Source of the DNA: Clusia tigrina
Lineage: Eukaryota; Arthropoda; Insecta; Diptera; Clusiidae
DNA: 64,000 nt
Direction of reading: 5' to 3'
Assembly (NCBI GenBank): GCA_920105625.2
Contig: OV050031.1
Coordinates: 6,613,501-6,677,500 of the forward strand
Of the stretch, positions 54,775 to 64,000 are shown piece after piece. The position numbers and the translations under genes were made by a program. The notes beneath the pieces were generated by a model. It was not told where the DNA came from. It worked only from the letters and a program-made list of their open reading frames with translations, and did not search any database. Position 1 is the stretch's first letter. Each line of letters begins with the position of its first letter.

Positions 54775-55078
54775 GGATGGATTCCAAAGTAAACAGAAAT
54801 TTTTAAAAATAATAGCAACGAAAAGTTTTTTGGCAAAATCTACTTATTTTATTCAAAATAGTTTCCTTCCAACTCAATACAGCGATTTGCACGGTCTAAA
54901 AGCATGTCGAATGAGCCGCGATGTCCTTCAGAACATAATGACTCCGCTTCTATTAGTACAAATGTTATGACAGTCCATCAGTGAGGGATCCACCTTTCTG
55001 ACGCATGTCAATACATGGTCTCACAAGAAATACGAACTATTAAAATGTCCTGTTTACTTTGTCCTGCACATTCTACAT
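54775..55078 (-). mobile_element. Miniature mariner derivative with inverted ends
   Basis: The left end (plus) CCAAAGTAAACAGAAATTTTT at about 54786 and the right end (minus) GTGCAGGACAAAGTAAACAGG at about 55070 are inverted copies sharing CAAAGTAAACAG. Inside, on the minus strand, DRANRCIELEGNYFE and a stop (about 54850-54895) look like the last residues of a mariner-type transposase (R-W-xx-CIxxxGxYFE). About 300 bp: an internally deleted, non-autonomous element. A solo right end occurs at 40634-40672. Confidence 0.55.
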
Positions 55079-55079
55079 T

Positions 55080-55860
55080 TTCATACTCGTTGTTTTGTTA
55101 AATATTTACTAATAATAAACCATAAGCATTTAGTTTTCTCTCTTATTCCTAAGCGGAATAGTCATAGGAACTTTTCAATATGTTATGATGGTACTCCAGT
55201 CGCATGTTCCAGTTTGTGTAAGGGTTTCTATTATAGTTTCCATTTAGGTTTTTCTTGCGCTACCTCGCTCAGGTGTTTTTCTAGTAGTGTATCTTTGGGA
55301 AGCTTGACCAGCACTCGTTCTTCGTGACACTCTTAATGTCTGTATTCTCGTATCATCAATCATGTAATCATTCATCTTCTATCATGTAATAATGGAATCA
55401 TATTCTATCATATAATAATGGAATCATGTTCTATCATGTAATAATGGAAACATAAACTATCTTTCAATGAGTATTTAAAATCAGTTCTCCTTTTCAATTC
55501 AGTTTCACTATTCAAATAAGGATAATTCTTAAAACTAAAGTAATTGTGTCATGTTTGTATTGGGTTCATAAAGATCTGTGATGTAGAAGACTGTGATTTA
55601 CCCTCAGTTATAAATGTTCAGCTCTAAACGAACTATATATTTTTATCTTATAAATCGTTGAGCTTTATAATGAAACACTACAAGTTCCTCTACAGTTCCT
55701 ATTAAGTTCGAGAACTCGGAAAGCTTTCCTTGAAGACTTTCGAAAAAATTACCCTGAGGCTGATGTGATAGCGTTGGAACTTGATCAAGTGTGACTACAG
55801 CTAATTCCACGAACTTATGGATCGCCTTCGCTTTGATGCCATAACCACATGCGATCATTG
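55080..55860. other. No gene seen; 26-bp minisatellite inside
   Basis: AT-rich. Three 26-bp units (TTCTATCATGTAATAATGGA...) at 55377-55454. The minus-strand stretch at about 55255-55330 (ERVLVKLPKDTLLEKHLSEV) is open and amphipathic but I cannot assign it. Confidence 0.45.
55377..55454 (+). repeat. 3 x 26-bp minisatellite
   Basis: Units at 55377, 55403 and 55429, based on CTATCATGTAATAATGGAAT. Confidence 0.92.
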
Positions 55861-58140
55861 CGTAGCAGTGACTACTTTTGCCATAGGCCTAGTTACGTGA
55901 TGGCACAAACTAACGGTGTTGCAAATGCATCAGCAGGCAGCCCATTTGCGGGTATTTCTCATGAGAAATGTTGCTCCGCAATGAAGCCACCATCAGACAC
56001 ACATATACACACACACACGGCCACATAAGTACACGGACGCACGGACACATGGACACATGATCAAACAGGTTGCAAAAGTATTCCACTTTGATTTTTATTT
56101 TTCGCTTATCCAGTGCTACGTACTCATACATCATTATATGCTCGTACCTAAGTATGCATGTGTGTTTGCATATGTATGCATGTGTGAGTGATCACACAGG
56201 GTTCCCGGTATGGCACAGGCCTGACATGCGCGTTCGCATTATTTGGCAGTCACTCTGGCGCAATTAAACAAATTGTGGCATTTTTGTCGGAAAATTGAGA
56301 CACACACTGGGAAGGCAGCGGAGGCAATAAAGTAGGCAACAGTTGCAAGCGGTAAACGTGTTCCAACACGCCACCACCACACGAAATGAAGGCAACTTTT
56401 GTTTTTGTTTGTTGCCACAATTTCATTTATTGTTTATACTTTATTTTTTTGTAAATTGTTTTCCATGTGTGCTCTGCACTTGTGCCTTAACGTGGAGCCC
56501 ACTCCTTGGCCTATACTTTGGGCCACATGCAAATTACGTGCATTTGCTGTCTGGCCGGAGAGTGCTGCATTGGCTTCCGTTTCATGGCAAATTATTTATT
56601 TATACGCTAAGGTCGTGTGTGTTTGTTGCTTTCTCTGCTGTTGTTGTGGCTGTTGCTCTTACTACTTCTGCTGCAGTTGTTGTTGTTGTTGTGGTTGCGA
56701 ATTTTCGTTACACTGGCTTAGTGCAGCCTGATGGGCCAGCCTGCCTCCGAAGCAAGACCGCCAAGACTTGTCTTCAGGTGCAGTGCACTGCCTTGCTTGC
56801 CATATCGCGCGCTCGTGCTGAAAACGTGACCTGACAGGAACCTTTGCGGCGCGCAATCGAGCAATGCAACTCCCCCTTACGAGCGCGATACTAGCGTAGT
56901 TTATTTAGCGTGGCTAATAGTGTGGCAATTGCAGGGTGCCCGTTGATAGAGTACACGGCATGGGCAATTTTTCTGAGCTGGCAGCAGCAGCAGCAGCAGA
57001 AGCACCACCAAGAACGGCCACTACTGCTTATTTGTTTTTATTATTCTTATTATTATTTTCCTTTTTGTTTTTGCACAATCTGCGTTGGGGGCAAGTGCTG
57101 CTCCTGTTGTTGTTGTTGTTGTTGTTATTCTTGTTGTTGTTCTATGCTCTTCTCGCCCAACGCTGCTCCGCTTCCAGTAATTTATCACTTACTTAAATAA
57201 GCATAATAAATCTCAATTTTATTATTATTACTGCTGTTGTTGGTGCTATTATTATTATTATTGTTGTTGTTGTTGTTGTTGTTGTGGCTGCTGTTGCTGC
57301 TGCTAGTCGATTATTTTGTGCGATAATTTTTATCTGCCGCGAGTGGCAGCACACTCAAGGCGTAACACTAAATTACATATGTGCACAGATTACTTATACG
57401 TCTGGGTGTGCGGAGGCACGCACGGCCAACACTTGCATACAGGAAGCCTGCAGCAGGCGCTGCCACATGTTGGGAAATTAATTATAATTTGCCCTTATGC
57501 TTAATACTCAACTTGTCACTAGGCATTCAGCAACTCAGCGCCAAACGGAGTTACGTGATGCAATTGCTGTAATTTCCTACCCGCAAGGCAAATGTCGTCG
57601 TCCCTCTACACTAGTTTGGCCGCACTCAATATTCTCTAGGGAAACAACCATTTTGGATTTTCCTAATGTAATTACCCACCTGCAATCATCTCCATTCGTA
57701 TGTCAATTATCAGGGTGGCACATCATTCTAAGGGATAGCATCATCAGCTGCTGACAGAGGGGAGTAGTAATTTCAATGACAAGAATGGTGAGAATTTTTG
57801 TCCAACTTAAACCCGTCTGGAATGGCAAAGCACACTGGCAGCTGGCTTAATCTGCACCTTATCGGGCCAACAACAAAATATGACATTGCCTGCCATTGCT
57901 GTCCGTGGCTGCTCCTACTGCTGCTGCTGCATGTGCTGATATGACAGTGACACAAATGCATTGCGTTCAGTTGACCCAATGCTCAGATCTGGTTTCGCCA
58001 CATTTTGCTTTACATATTTGGGCCCAAAACTGGACGCGAAACTATGCACATACGCGCATACACACAAAAGTACTCATGCACATATGTGTGAGGCTTGTGT
58101 AAAGAGGTATACGTGCGGCTTTTCCGCTATTGCCAGGCAA
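55860..58140. other. Largest single-copy-looking block, triplet-rich
   Basis: Balanced composition over more than 2 kb. Simple repeats: GTTGTT (56636-56695), GCAGCA (56980-57002), TTGTTG (57105-57145), TTA/GTT/CTG (57221-57306). Frames up to 163 codons (56343-56834) are low-complexity valine/leucine runs and lack domains. No transposon recognised. Good candidate for conserved regulatory DNA. Confidence 0.4.
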
Positions 58141-58480
58141 TGATTGCCCGGTAGGAAAATTATACGGAGATTGATTTGATATTATAGACAATTTGATGTT
58201 TGCGTTGATGAGAGTGGAAAAGGCTTTCCAAGCTCAATTATTTTACTCTGCTTTTAAAATACCTTTTATTCCTTCTATTTAAAGATATTTCAGTTAATAT
58301 TCCTTAGATATATAGTAAATATGCTATGTAAATAAGACTGACTTTCAGCTATTTGAATCTGACTCTCTGAGCTCTAATTTTTCATTATATTATTCATTAT
58401 TCAAACCAAGTACACACCCACAGGGTTCTGAAACAAAGTACCTTGTGAATGTACCTCGATTGCAGACTTACCTAGATGAA
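58141..58480. other. No gene seen; AT-rich spacer
   Basis: AT-rich DNA between the balanced block and the Jockey-type LINE. No motif recognised. Confidence 0.45.
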
Positions 58481-58499
58481 GCACACAAGCGGCAAAGTC

Positions 58500-59065
58500 A
58501 ACCAAATCAGACTCAAAGTAAATTAAATGGGATGGCTCGTCAATCGACAGTCCAAGCTCAAACTGGACTATAAGGAATTGCTCTATAAGGCAATAATTAA
58601 ACCGATATGGACATATGGTATCCATCTCTGGGGTACCGCATCACCGTCAAAAGTGGAGAAACTCCAAAAGAACTCAGTCAAAATTCCTGCGAATGATTAC
58701 TACCGCCCTTTAGAGCATAAAAAACTCAAACATCCACAGAAATTGACTTCTAGAATAGACCCAATGCTAGCCAGTAGTTAAAGAAAATACAAAGCTCCCG
58801 AGTTAACCCAGATTTGCTGACCAGTTTGGCACCACATCAGAAAGTATCAAATTCTAAACACCGATTTTATTTATGGCTCCTTTAAAATTTTGTCTGATGA
58901 ATCTTTCGACCATGTCCTGAACTGTTGCTGGCTATCACCATCCCAAATAAGGGAACTTTTTAGTCAGTGCTTATACAGCGCCACACCATGGTCTCACAAT
59001 GGGCCATTATGTGTACTCAAGTGTGCTTTTGGCAAACAGGGCGGCCACTCCTACCTACCTACCAT
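58500..59065 (+). mobile_element. Jockey-type LINE 3' end
   Basis: A plus-strand frame reads LVNRQSKLKLDYKELLYKAI then IKPIWTYGIHLWGTASPSKVE (in two parts: KPIWTYG and HLWGTAS), the reverse-transcriptase thumb of Jockey-clade LINEs. It is broken after about 58780. Downstream, CACAATGGGCCATTATGTG, CTCAAGTGTGCTTTTGGC and GGCCACTCCTACCTACCTACC form the 3' end shared with 52460 and 41920. The two parts may belong to one insertion or to two abutting ones. Confidence 0.75.
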
Positions 59066-59570
59066 GTCCTGAACGCTTTCGATATGAGTCGACTTTGTTA
59101 ATAGCTGCTTTCTCAAGTAGAGGGGGTACAAGGGATTCTAAGAGAAAGTTCTTATAACATGATTGCATTGCCACTCCTTGACTTCCTGAAGCTACCAAGG
59201 TGATTAATACCAGTTGGAAAATACATAACACACAATCAGCAGAACGTACTTATAACACCCAACAGGCTGTTTTATCAGACTATATTTTTCATAATTTTCC
59301 AATTGGGCTATTACTCCTAACACCAGCGACACAGTAAATTAGAGCCAAACCCCGGGCTGGTATGGCACGCTGAACTTGTTTCCCATAAACACGTTTCTTC
59401 ACCTTAATTTTTGCGTTTTTTTCCTATTCACCAATTTTTGTATATTTTCTTCATCGACTTTTGCACGGCACAGAAAAGGAGGCAACAAGCATTAACTGGA
59501 ATCCTGCCAGCACGTTTAATGTTAATTAATGAAAAATATTTAACAAAAATGAAATATCTGCCTGGGAATG
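59066..59570. other. No gene seen
   Basis: Mixed DNA; no motif recognised. Confidence 0.45.
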
Positions 59571-60800
59571 TGTTCCACCTCTGAAAAGTCTCGCTGCAAA
59601 TGCCACAAATGAAAATTGATATCTTCATTACGAGCGCGTGAAGAAAGGGCAGCTGCAATCACCGGAATCAGCCGCAGCAGGAGTAGCTGCCATTTGCACT
59701 TGTCAGCGCCACACCCACGGGCACACCGTCATCAGCACTACTGCCACAACAACAACAACATCAATAACGAAAAATTAAGGCAAGAATCTGCCACTGCTCG
59801 GCACTCATTGCGTAAGCTTTGTTGAGCCATTCAGCGAGTGGTTTCATTGGGTCTGTGGCTGCGACTGCGACTGCGACTGGGTCTGGGCATGTGGATCTAT
59901 CAAACGCACCAGCAACTCAGTCTCAGTCGCCGCGGAACTTGACAAATCTCAGTTGATGTTGCAGCCTGCCCACTGGGCCGTTTGGCGCAAACGAGTCGGC
60001 GCGCAATTATTTCGTAATGAAAGCGGCAACGCAGAATTCATTGCAGCTTTTATGGCCAGCAGTCGGCCAAGGCAGCACGAGCAGCCGCTGTAAAAACGGC
60101 TTAAATGTAAAGTGCAGTTATTTTGCTTTATAGTCTAATGCGGTTACGTATGCGCCGGACATTCTGTCAACTGGTGCGGCGACCACTGCTGCGACGGCTG
60201 CTATGGCGGCGGACCCATTACACTGGTTTGTTCGCAGGCACAGTTGTGGCGTTTTCTCCGTGCTTGGTGCGGTGCTGGTAATTCCACCACTTTGGCTGAT
60301 TTTCTAGATTTGTGGGTTTCCTGATTGAATTGTTGTTGCCCGGGTTGCTCTTCGATATGTATATGTATATACTCGTATAATTTTTTTTCGATATTTCTTG
60401 CTTACTGTTTGGTACTGGTAGCTTCAATTTCTGCATGTGTGTGGGTAACTAAGTTGCTACTGCCGCTGCCACAGTTGCTGTTGCTGCTATTGCTGTTTCC
60501 ACTTCTGTTTCTGTGTTGCATCTTCGCTGCATTTTTCTTGCATAATTTTAATATGTGGCATAACTCGTTTCGTAATGAGTATTGCATTAATTTCATGTTG
60601 TACTACTGAGGTGAGGAACCTGCTTGCACTTTGCTGTTGTTCTTCTTCTACTTATTTCTCTTTGTTGTTGTTGTTTTTGTACTTGCTGCTGTTCCTGCTG
60701 CTTCTCCTGAGGTTGTTCCTGTTGTTGTTCCTGCTGCTGCTATTGTTGTTGTTGCTGTTCCAGTGGTTTATAAGGCAAAGTATTTAACTCGCACTGAGTA
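59570..60800. other. Single-copy-looking block with triplet repeats
   Basis: CAACAA (59747-59765), GCGACT (59861-59880), CTGTTGCTG (60468-60495) and GTTGTTCCTGCTG (60655-60765) runs. No domain or transposon. Possible regulatory DNA. Confidence 0.4.
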
Positions 60801-61775
60801 ACGTTCTCAAGTGGTCATAAATTGGCATAGATACGCAATTCAATACGTGGCCATAGGAGTGCTCATAAAAGAGATTGGAATGTCGTATGCAAGATTTTCA
60901 GGAGCTATGCAGGAAATACTCATAAGTACCTCAGCTGTTGATCGTATACGTTCCAAGCACCTGCATGCATTACTGAAGAAATACCGGTACTAAACCAATA
61001 GGGTATAGTAGATCGGACAGCTGTGATCACATGGATCAGTAATGACAGATACAAAAGATCTTTTAGGTCGCAGTATCGACCATGTGGTGAGCTACTAAAA
61101 CAATTTTATTATTATTACTTGATCTTTATTCCACTCTTTTTATTGCGGGCCATTATTAATTCACACATTTCCTTTGAAGACTAATTTACTACAGATTTAT
61201 ATTTCACTACGGATTTTTATGTAGTATTCGAAAGAGCCATATAAGTGTTCTTGAGTCAGTATGAAAAACATAACATTCAAATAATGTGTCGAACAAACGA
61301 TATCCGGTGCTACTACTAATATGATATATATAGGGAATATGTGATATTCTCCAATTAAGTGCAAAATCTTGAAATGTTATCTCTATCTGGATATTCAACA
61401 CTCTTGGGATACAAAGTATACACATTTTTGGTCTCTATACTGTTATATATATATCAATATATATCGCATTTGATCATACTACTTCGGTCTGCCTAATGCT
61501 ATAAGTCATTAGGGATGCTGTCTGTTGTTGTCTAACTTAATATGAGGCATTAACGGTGACGCTACATCGTTTCCATTTAAGGACACATTTCTCATACATT
61601 GGATATCGTTCTGAAAAGCAGATTCGGATTATGAAAAAGGCAGCGTACGTCTAAAGCAACAATTAGTTCACTTGCGATTTGAAAGCAGCAATGAGCAGTA
61701 GATTATAGACATAAAAGTGAAACTTGTGAAAGGCAATTGAAGTTACTTTAAACTACTTTTTATAAATAATAAACA
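60801..61775. other. No gene seen; AT-rich
   Basis: No recognised element. The segment 61700-61770 (AAAAGTGAAACTTGTGAAAGGCAA, read as AAAAGTGAAACTT and GTGAAAGGCAA) faintly resembles the leader near 14500 and precedes a shared motif at 61788. Confidence 0.4.
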
Positions 61776-61779
61776 GAAG

Positions 61780-61955
61780 GGATTTATTGATTACTTGATA
61801 CAATCCAGTGATGAAACTATTACCATTGAAGTAACATTCGTAATATTATAAAAACAAACTATTAGAAAAAACAAAGGTATGTTTGATTACTTGATACAAT
61901 CCAGTGATGAAACTGTTAGCATAGAAGTAACTTTCGTAATATTATAAAAATACAT
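61780..61955 (+). repeat. Two 96-bp direct repeats with a motif shared with the 14.9-kb locus
   Basis: TTGATTACTTGATACAATCC, AGTGATGAAACT and TTCGTAATATTATAAAAA occur at 61787 and again at 61883. The 14890-14945 region contains GTTTGATTACT and ACAATCCAGTG in the same order. Confidence 0.8.
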
Positions 61956-62049
61956 TTTCTGAATGTGTGAAAGTTGGCCCCTAAATCAGAGCCTTGAAAT
62001 TTTCAATAACTTGGTGGTTGGGCACTAGGTGTGTCGACATTAAATAAAA

Positions 62050-62345
62050 CAATTTTTCCACTTGGTCCTGTTTCATGATCTTTGTAAAATAGAGTCGATA
62101 ATAATGACACCTATTATACACGTCTCCAGCGTTGTCCAGAAGAAGGCACACTTTCCTGGGTGACAACTTTCTGGACTCTTTGGGAGATATTCCAAAAAAG
62201 AAGATAAGCTGCTTCAACTGCTTCATTAAAAGCTCCAAATGGCTGAACCTTTGAAAGGGATACAGGCCCCATCTCCATCTCATGGGGTCAAGGGTGGCCT
62301 AAGTGCACCCTTCTGACGACCACTTTACCTACCTAACTACCTAAC
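62050..62345 (+). mobile_element. LINE C-terminus and 3' end, same family as 10640
   Basis: From 62119 the plus strand reads SPALSRRRHTFLGDNFLDSL then KKKISCFNCFIKSSKWLNL and a stop. It is almost word for word the end of the minus-strand element at 10640-11040. The 3' UTR ends GGCCTAAGTGCACCC, CCACTTTACCTACCTAACTACC. The Cys/His cluster upstream is decayed. Confidence 0.8.
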
Positions 62346-62734
62346 GTCGGTAAGGAAATGAAGCTACTAACCCTAAGACGTCCTTCAAGTAGAATTTTGA
62401 CAGTATATCTGAGGATTGGAGCTACTAGTAACATTTTCTTCCCAACTATCGGAGCACATTTTAATTTGTTGGGTTTCTTGTTCCTTTGGACTACTTATTG
62501 TGCGGTTTATAACTTTCTTTCTGACTAAGAGCAGTCAATTTATGTGTTATGACAAGTTCTTAAATTACTCATTTTGAAGAACCTTCAATGATTTAATTAG
62601 CAATTTCCTTATTTCAATCAATATTAGCATTCTATTTGGAGACAGGTAAATCAATGCTATATCCATCTAAATTTCCTGACAGCCTCATGATCATTACAGA
62701 TAATCTAAAAATAGGTTATAGACTTTAATATTTT

Positions 62735-62810
62735 TTCCAGTTCATTGGTAGGTTTCCAGTTCATTGGTAGGTTTCCTGTTCATTAGTAGGTTTCCAGGTC
62801 TTTGGTAGGT
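62735..62810 (+). repeat. 4 x 19-bp minisatellite
   Basis: TTCCAGTTCATTGGTAGGT at 62735, 62754, 62773 and 62792 with increasing divergence. Confidence 0.95.
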
Positions 62811-62891
62811 TATCATTTGCATACTTCACAAGACGTTTGTAGTTCCTGGTGGGACAACAATGGAAGAACGTTCTCACCCTGGAGCTAACAA

Positions 62892-63146
62892 TTGGTCAGC
62901 CTAAAGGGAAACGATTCCATATTAAACAAATATTATACCACTTTTCTACAGTGGCCAGGAATGATGGATTATCTGGAAATAATCGATTTAGAATTTGAGA
63001 GCATTATTATTCAGTCAACATGTCGTCCGGTCTTGTATAATAAGTCATTATTCCACAAGTATATTCTGCGGCAGCATGAATTAATCCAAACCCCAACTAC
63101 TTCCCTTAAAAATATCAAAGGCCGTCTACATAAAAACGTTATATAA
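62892..63146 (+). CDS. Short frame of uncertain status, faintly MADF-like
   Basis: 84 codons, not driven by simple repeats. The part RPVLYNKSLFHKY preceded by an acidic, isoleucine-rich helix (DLEFESIIIQ) recalls the start of MADF domains (a DNA-binding fold common in fly regulators and transposon proteins), but the diagnostic tryptophans are not seen. No intron or promoter evidence. It could be a chance frame. Confidence 0.2.
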   Translation: MVSLKGNDSILNKYYTTFLQWPGMMDYLEIIDLEFESIIIQSTCRPVLYNKSLFHKYILRQHELIQTPTTSLKNIKGRLHKNVI

Positions 63147-63212
63147 GATCCGCACATCTACATATCAATTACTTCATAGTTGAGCCTAAATTATCCTGGA
63201 ATATATTTCTGA

Positions 63213-63572
63213 TTAAGAATTCTTTATCCATTCATTGTATGATTGTATTAACTTCTTCAAATTTCCAACATAATATGGTCTGATATTAATCCAGCTTAGT
63301 GTGAGCATCTCATTGGCAATGCTGGCATATGGCGAAATCATCTCAGTTACCACAAAACACTGATGAGTACCCGAAATCTGAAGGTCTCTCATGACATCCT
63401 CTGTGAGGCTTTCAATGAGGCAGATTCTGTTGCTCATTTGTTCTACCCTGGAATAAAGCCAGACTCTAGGAATGCCATTTCCAAAAGGAGGCTGACTTCT
63501 TACAGAATATTCAACTTTCAGACTGCCATCCGTAAGCTGGTGGCACTCAACTTTTTGCAATCCTCCATTCAT
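63213..63572 (-). CDS. 119-codon frame of unknown nature
   Basis: Minus-strand frame with an even amino-acid composition, not repeat-driven and longer than most chance frames in AT-rich DNA here. It contains a TDGSLKVEYSV-like segment near its start. I recognise no family, and there are no transmembrane segments or cysteine clusters. It is overlapped antisense by a 76-codon frame. It may be part of an unrecognised transposon. Confidence 0.25.
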   Translation of the reverse strand: MNGGLQKVECHQLTDGSLKVEYSVRSQPPFGNGIPRVWLYSRVEQMSNRICLIESLTEDVMRDLQISGTHQCFVVTEMISPYASIANEMLTLSWINIRPYYVGNLKKLIQSYNEWIKNS

Positions 63573-63599
63573 CTTTCAGAGTACCATCTGTAAGGAGCT

Positions 63600-64000
63600 C
63601 GTTCTTAATACTTTTGCAAATCTCCACTAGTCTCACAAATTTAGAATAATACCAATTATCTCTATTTATAATTGCGTCCTGATGTCATTATAAGTAATGT
63701 GACAGATTCACCTGCTCCAGCCGAGACAGTAGATGGACGTACAGAAAACTTAGTATTGTAATCATTCAATCGAACACAGTTCTAGACGCAAAATATTTTA
63801 CTAACCAATTAAAGTAATTTTTATTTATTGCTTGATTTATGACTTTTCCAGCAACCCTTAGGATGATCGTAATAGACGAGACAATTAGGAATAAACTATA
63901 AATGGGTGACCTATGTAATAAGCCAATAAGTTGTTTTTCAAAGTATTGGGGTACCTCAATAGAAACATGGATCTTTTCTACACGATATGGATAAGAATAA
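63600..64000. other. No gene seen
   Basis: AT-rich DNA to the window end. No motif recognised. Confidence 0.5.

Noticed and set aside
56343..56834. 163-codon plus-strand frame as a membrane protein
   Set aside because: Hydrophobic valine and leucine runs come from GTT/CTT triplet repeats. Other frames over the same DNA are equally open.

Overview
This window is eukaryotic and almost certainly from a fly (Diptera, Brachycera; a tephritid-type fruit fly is a reasonable guess). The signs are AT-rich non-coding DNA, abundant (CAA)n/(TTG)n/(CAG)n microsatellites, mariner-type DNA transposons, BEL/Pao and errantivirus (gypsy-type) LTR elements, and many 5'-truncated I/Loa-, R1- and Jockey-type LINEs. 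I found no exon of a conserved host gene. The window reads as intergenic (or very long intronic) DNA, and no operon or pathway logic applies. The species call is inference.

Two kinds of DNA alternate. The first is a set of blocks of about 0.5 to 2.3 kb of balanced composition with runs of CAN/TTG/CTG triplets and no recognisable transposon: about 4.2-5.9, 12.2-12.7, 16.25-17.4, 20.5-21.9, 26.0-26.7, 30.2-31.7, 36.0-37.1, 43.6-44.9, 47.8-48.8, 51.0-51.7, 55.9-58.1 and 59.6-60.8 kb. These look single-copy and may be regulatory. The second kind lies between them and is AT-rich and full of dead mobile elements and tandem arrays.

Mobile elements seen: LINE 3' ends at about 0.5, 3.5, 8.9, 10.8, 11.6, 14.0, 15.4, 24.0, 24.7, 27.4, 33.7, 37.6/40.0, 41.6, 52.5, 53.0, 58.8 and 62.2 kb; a BEL/Pao pol scrap at 27.0 kb; the 3' end of an errantivirus (env reading frame plus a 290-bp LTR) at 37.9-39.9 kb, lying between the two halves of a LINE; mariner remnants at 22.7-23.4, 34.9-35.2 and 54.8-55.1 kb; and four copies of a tRNA-derived SINE at 14.6, 45.0, 50.5 and 54.6 kb.

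Tandem arrays: about 13 units of 70-100 bp at 5.94-7.07 kb; a TGACCT-rich array at 17.7-18.4 kb; an extremely AT-rich repeat block at 28.1-30.2 kb; about 150-bp repeats at 31.8-32.25 kb; and 8 x 20 bp at 35.44-35.60 kb.

The most interesting locus is 14.18-14.93 kb. Three 76-bp tandem repeats each carry a near-perfect multi-unit heat-shock element, a further perfect element follows, then a TATA box and an A-rich leader. A tRNA-derived SINE has inserted into that leader with a clean 11-bp target-site duplication. It is either an orphan heat-shock promoter or, more likely, the U3 region of an LTR retrotransposon.
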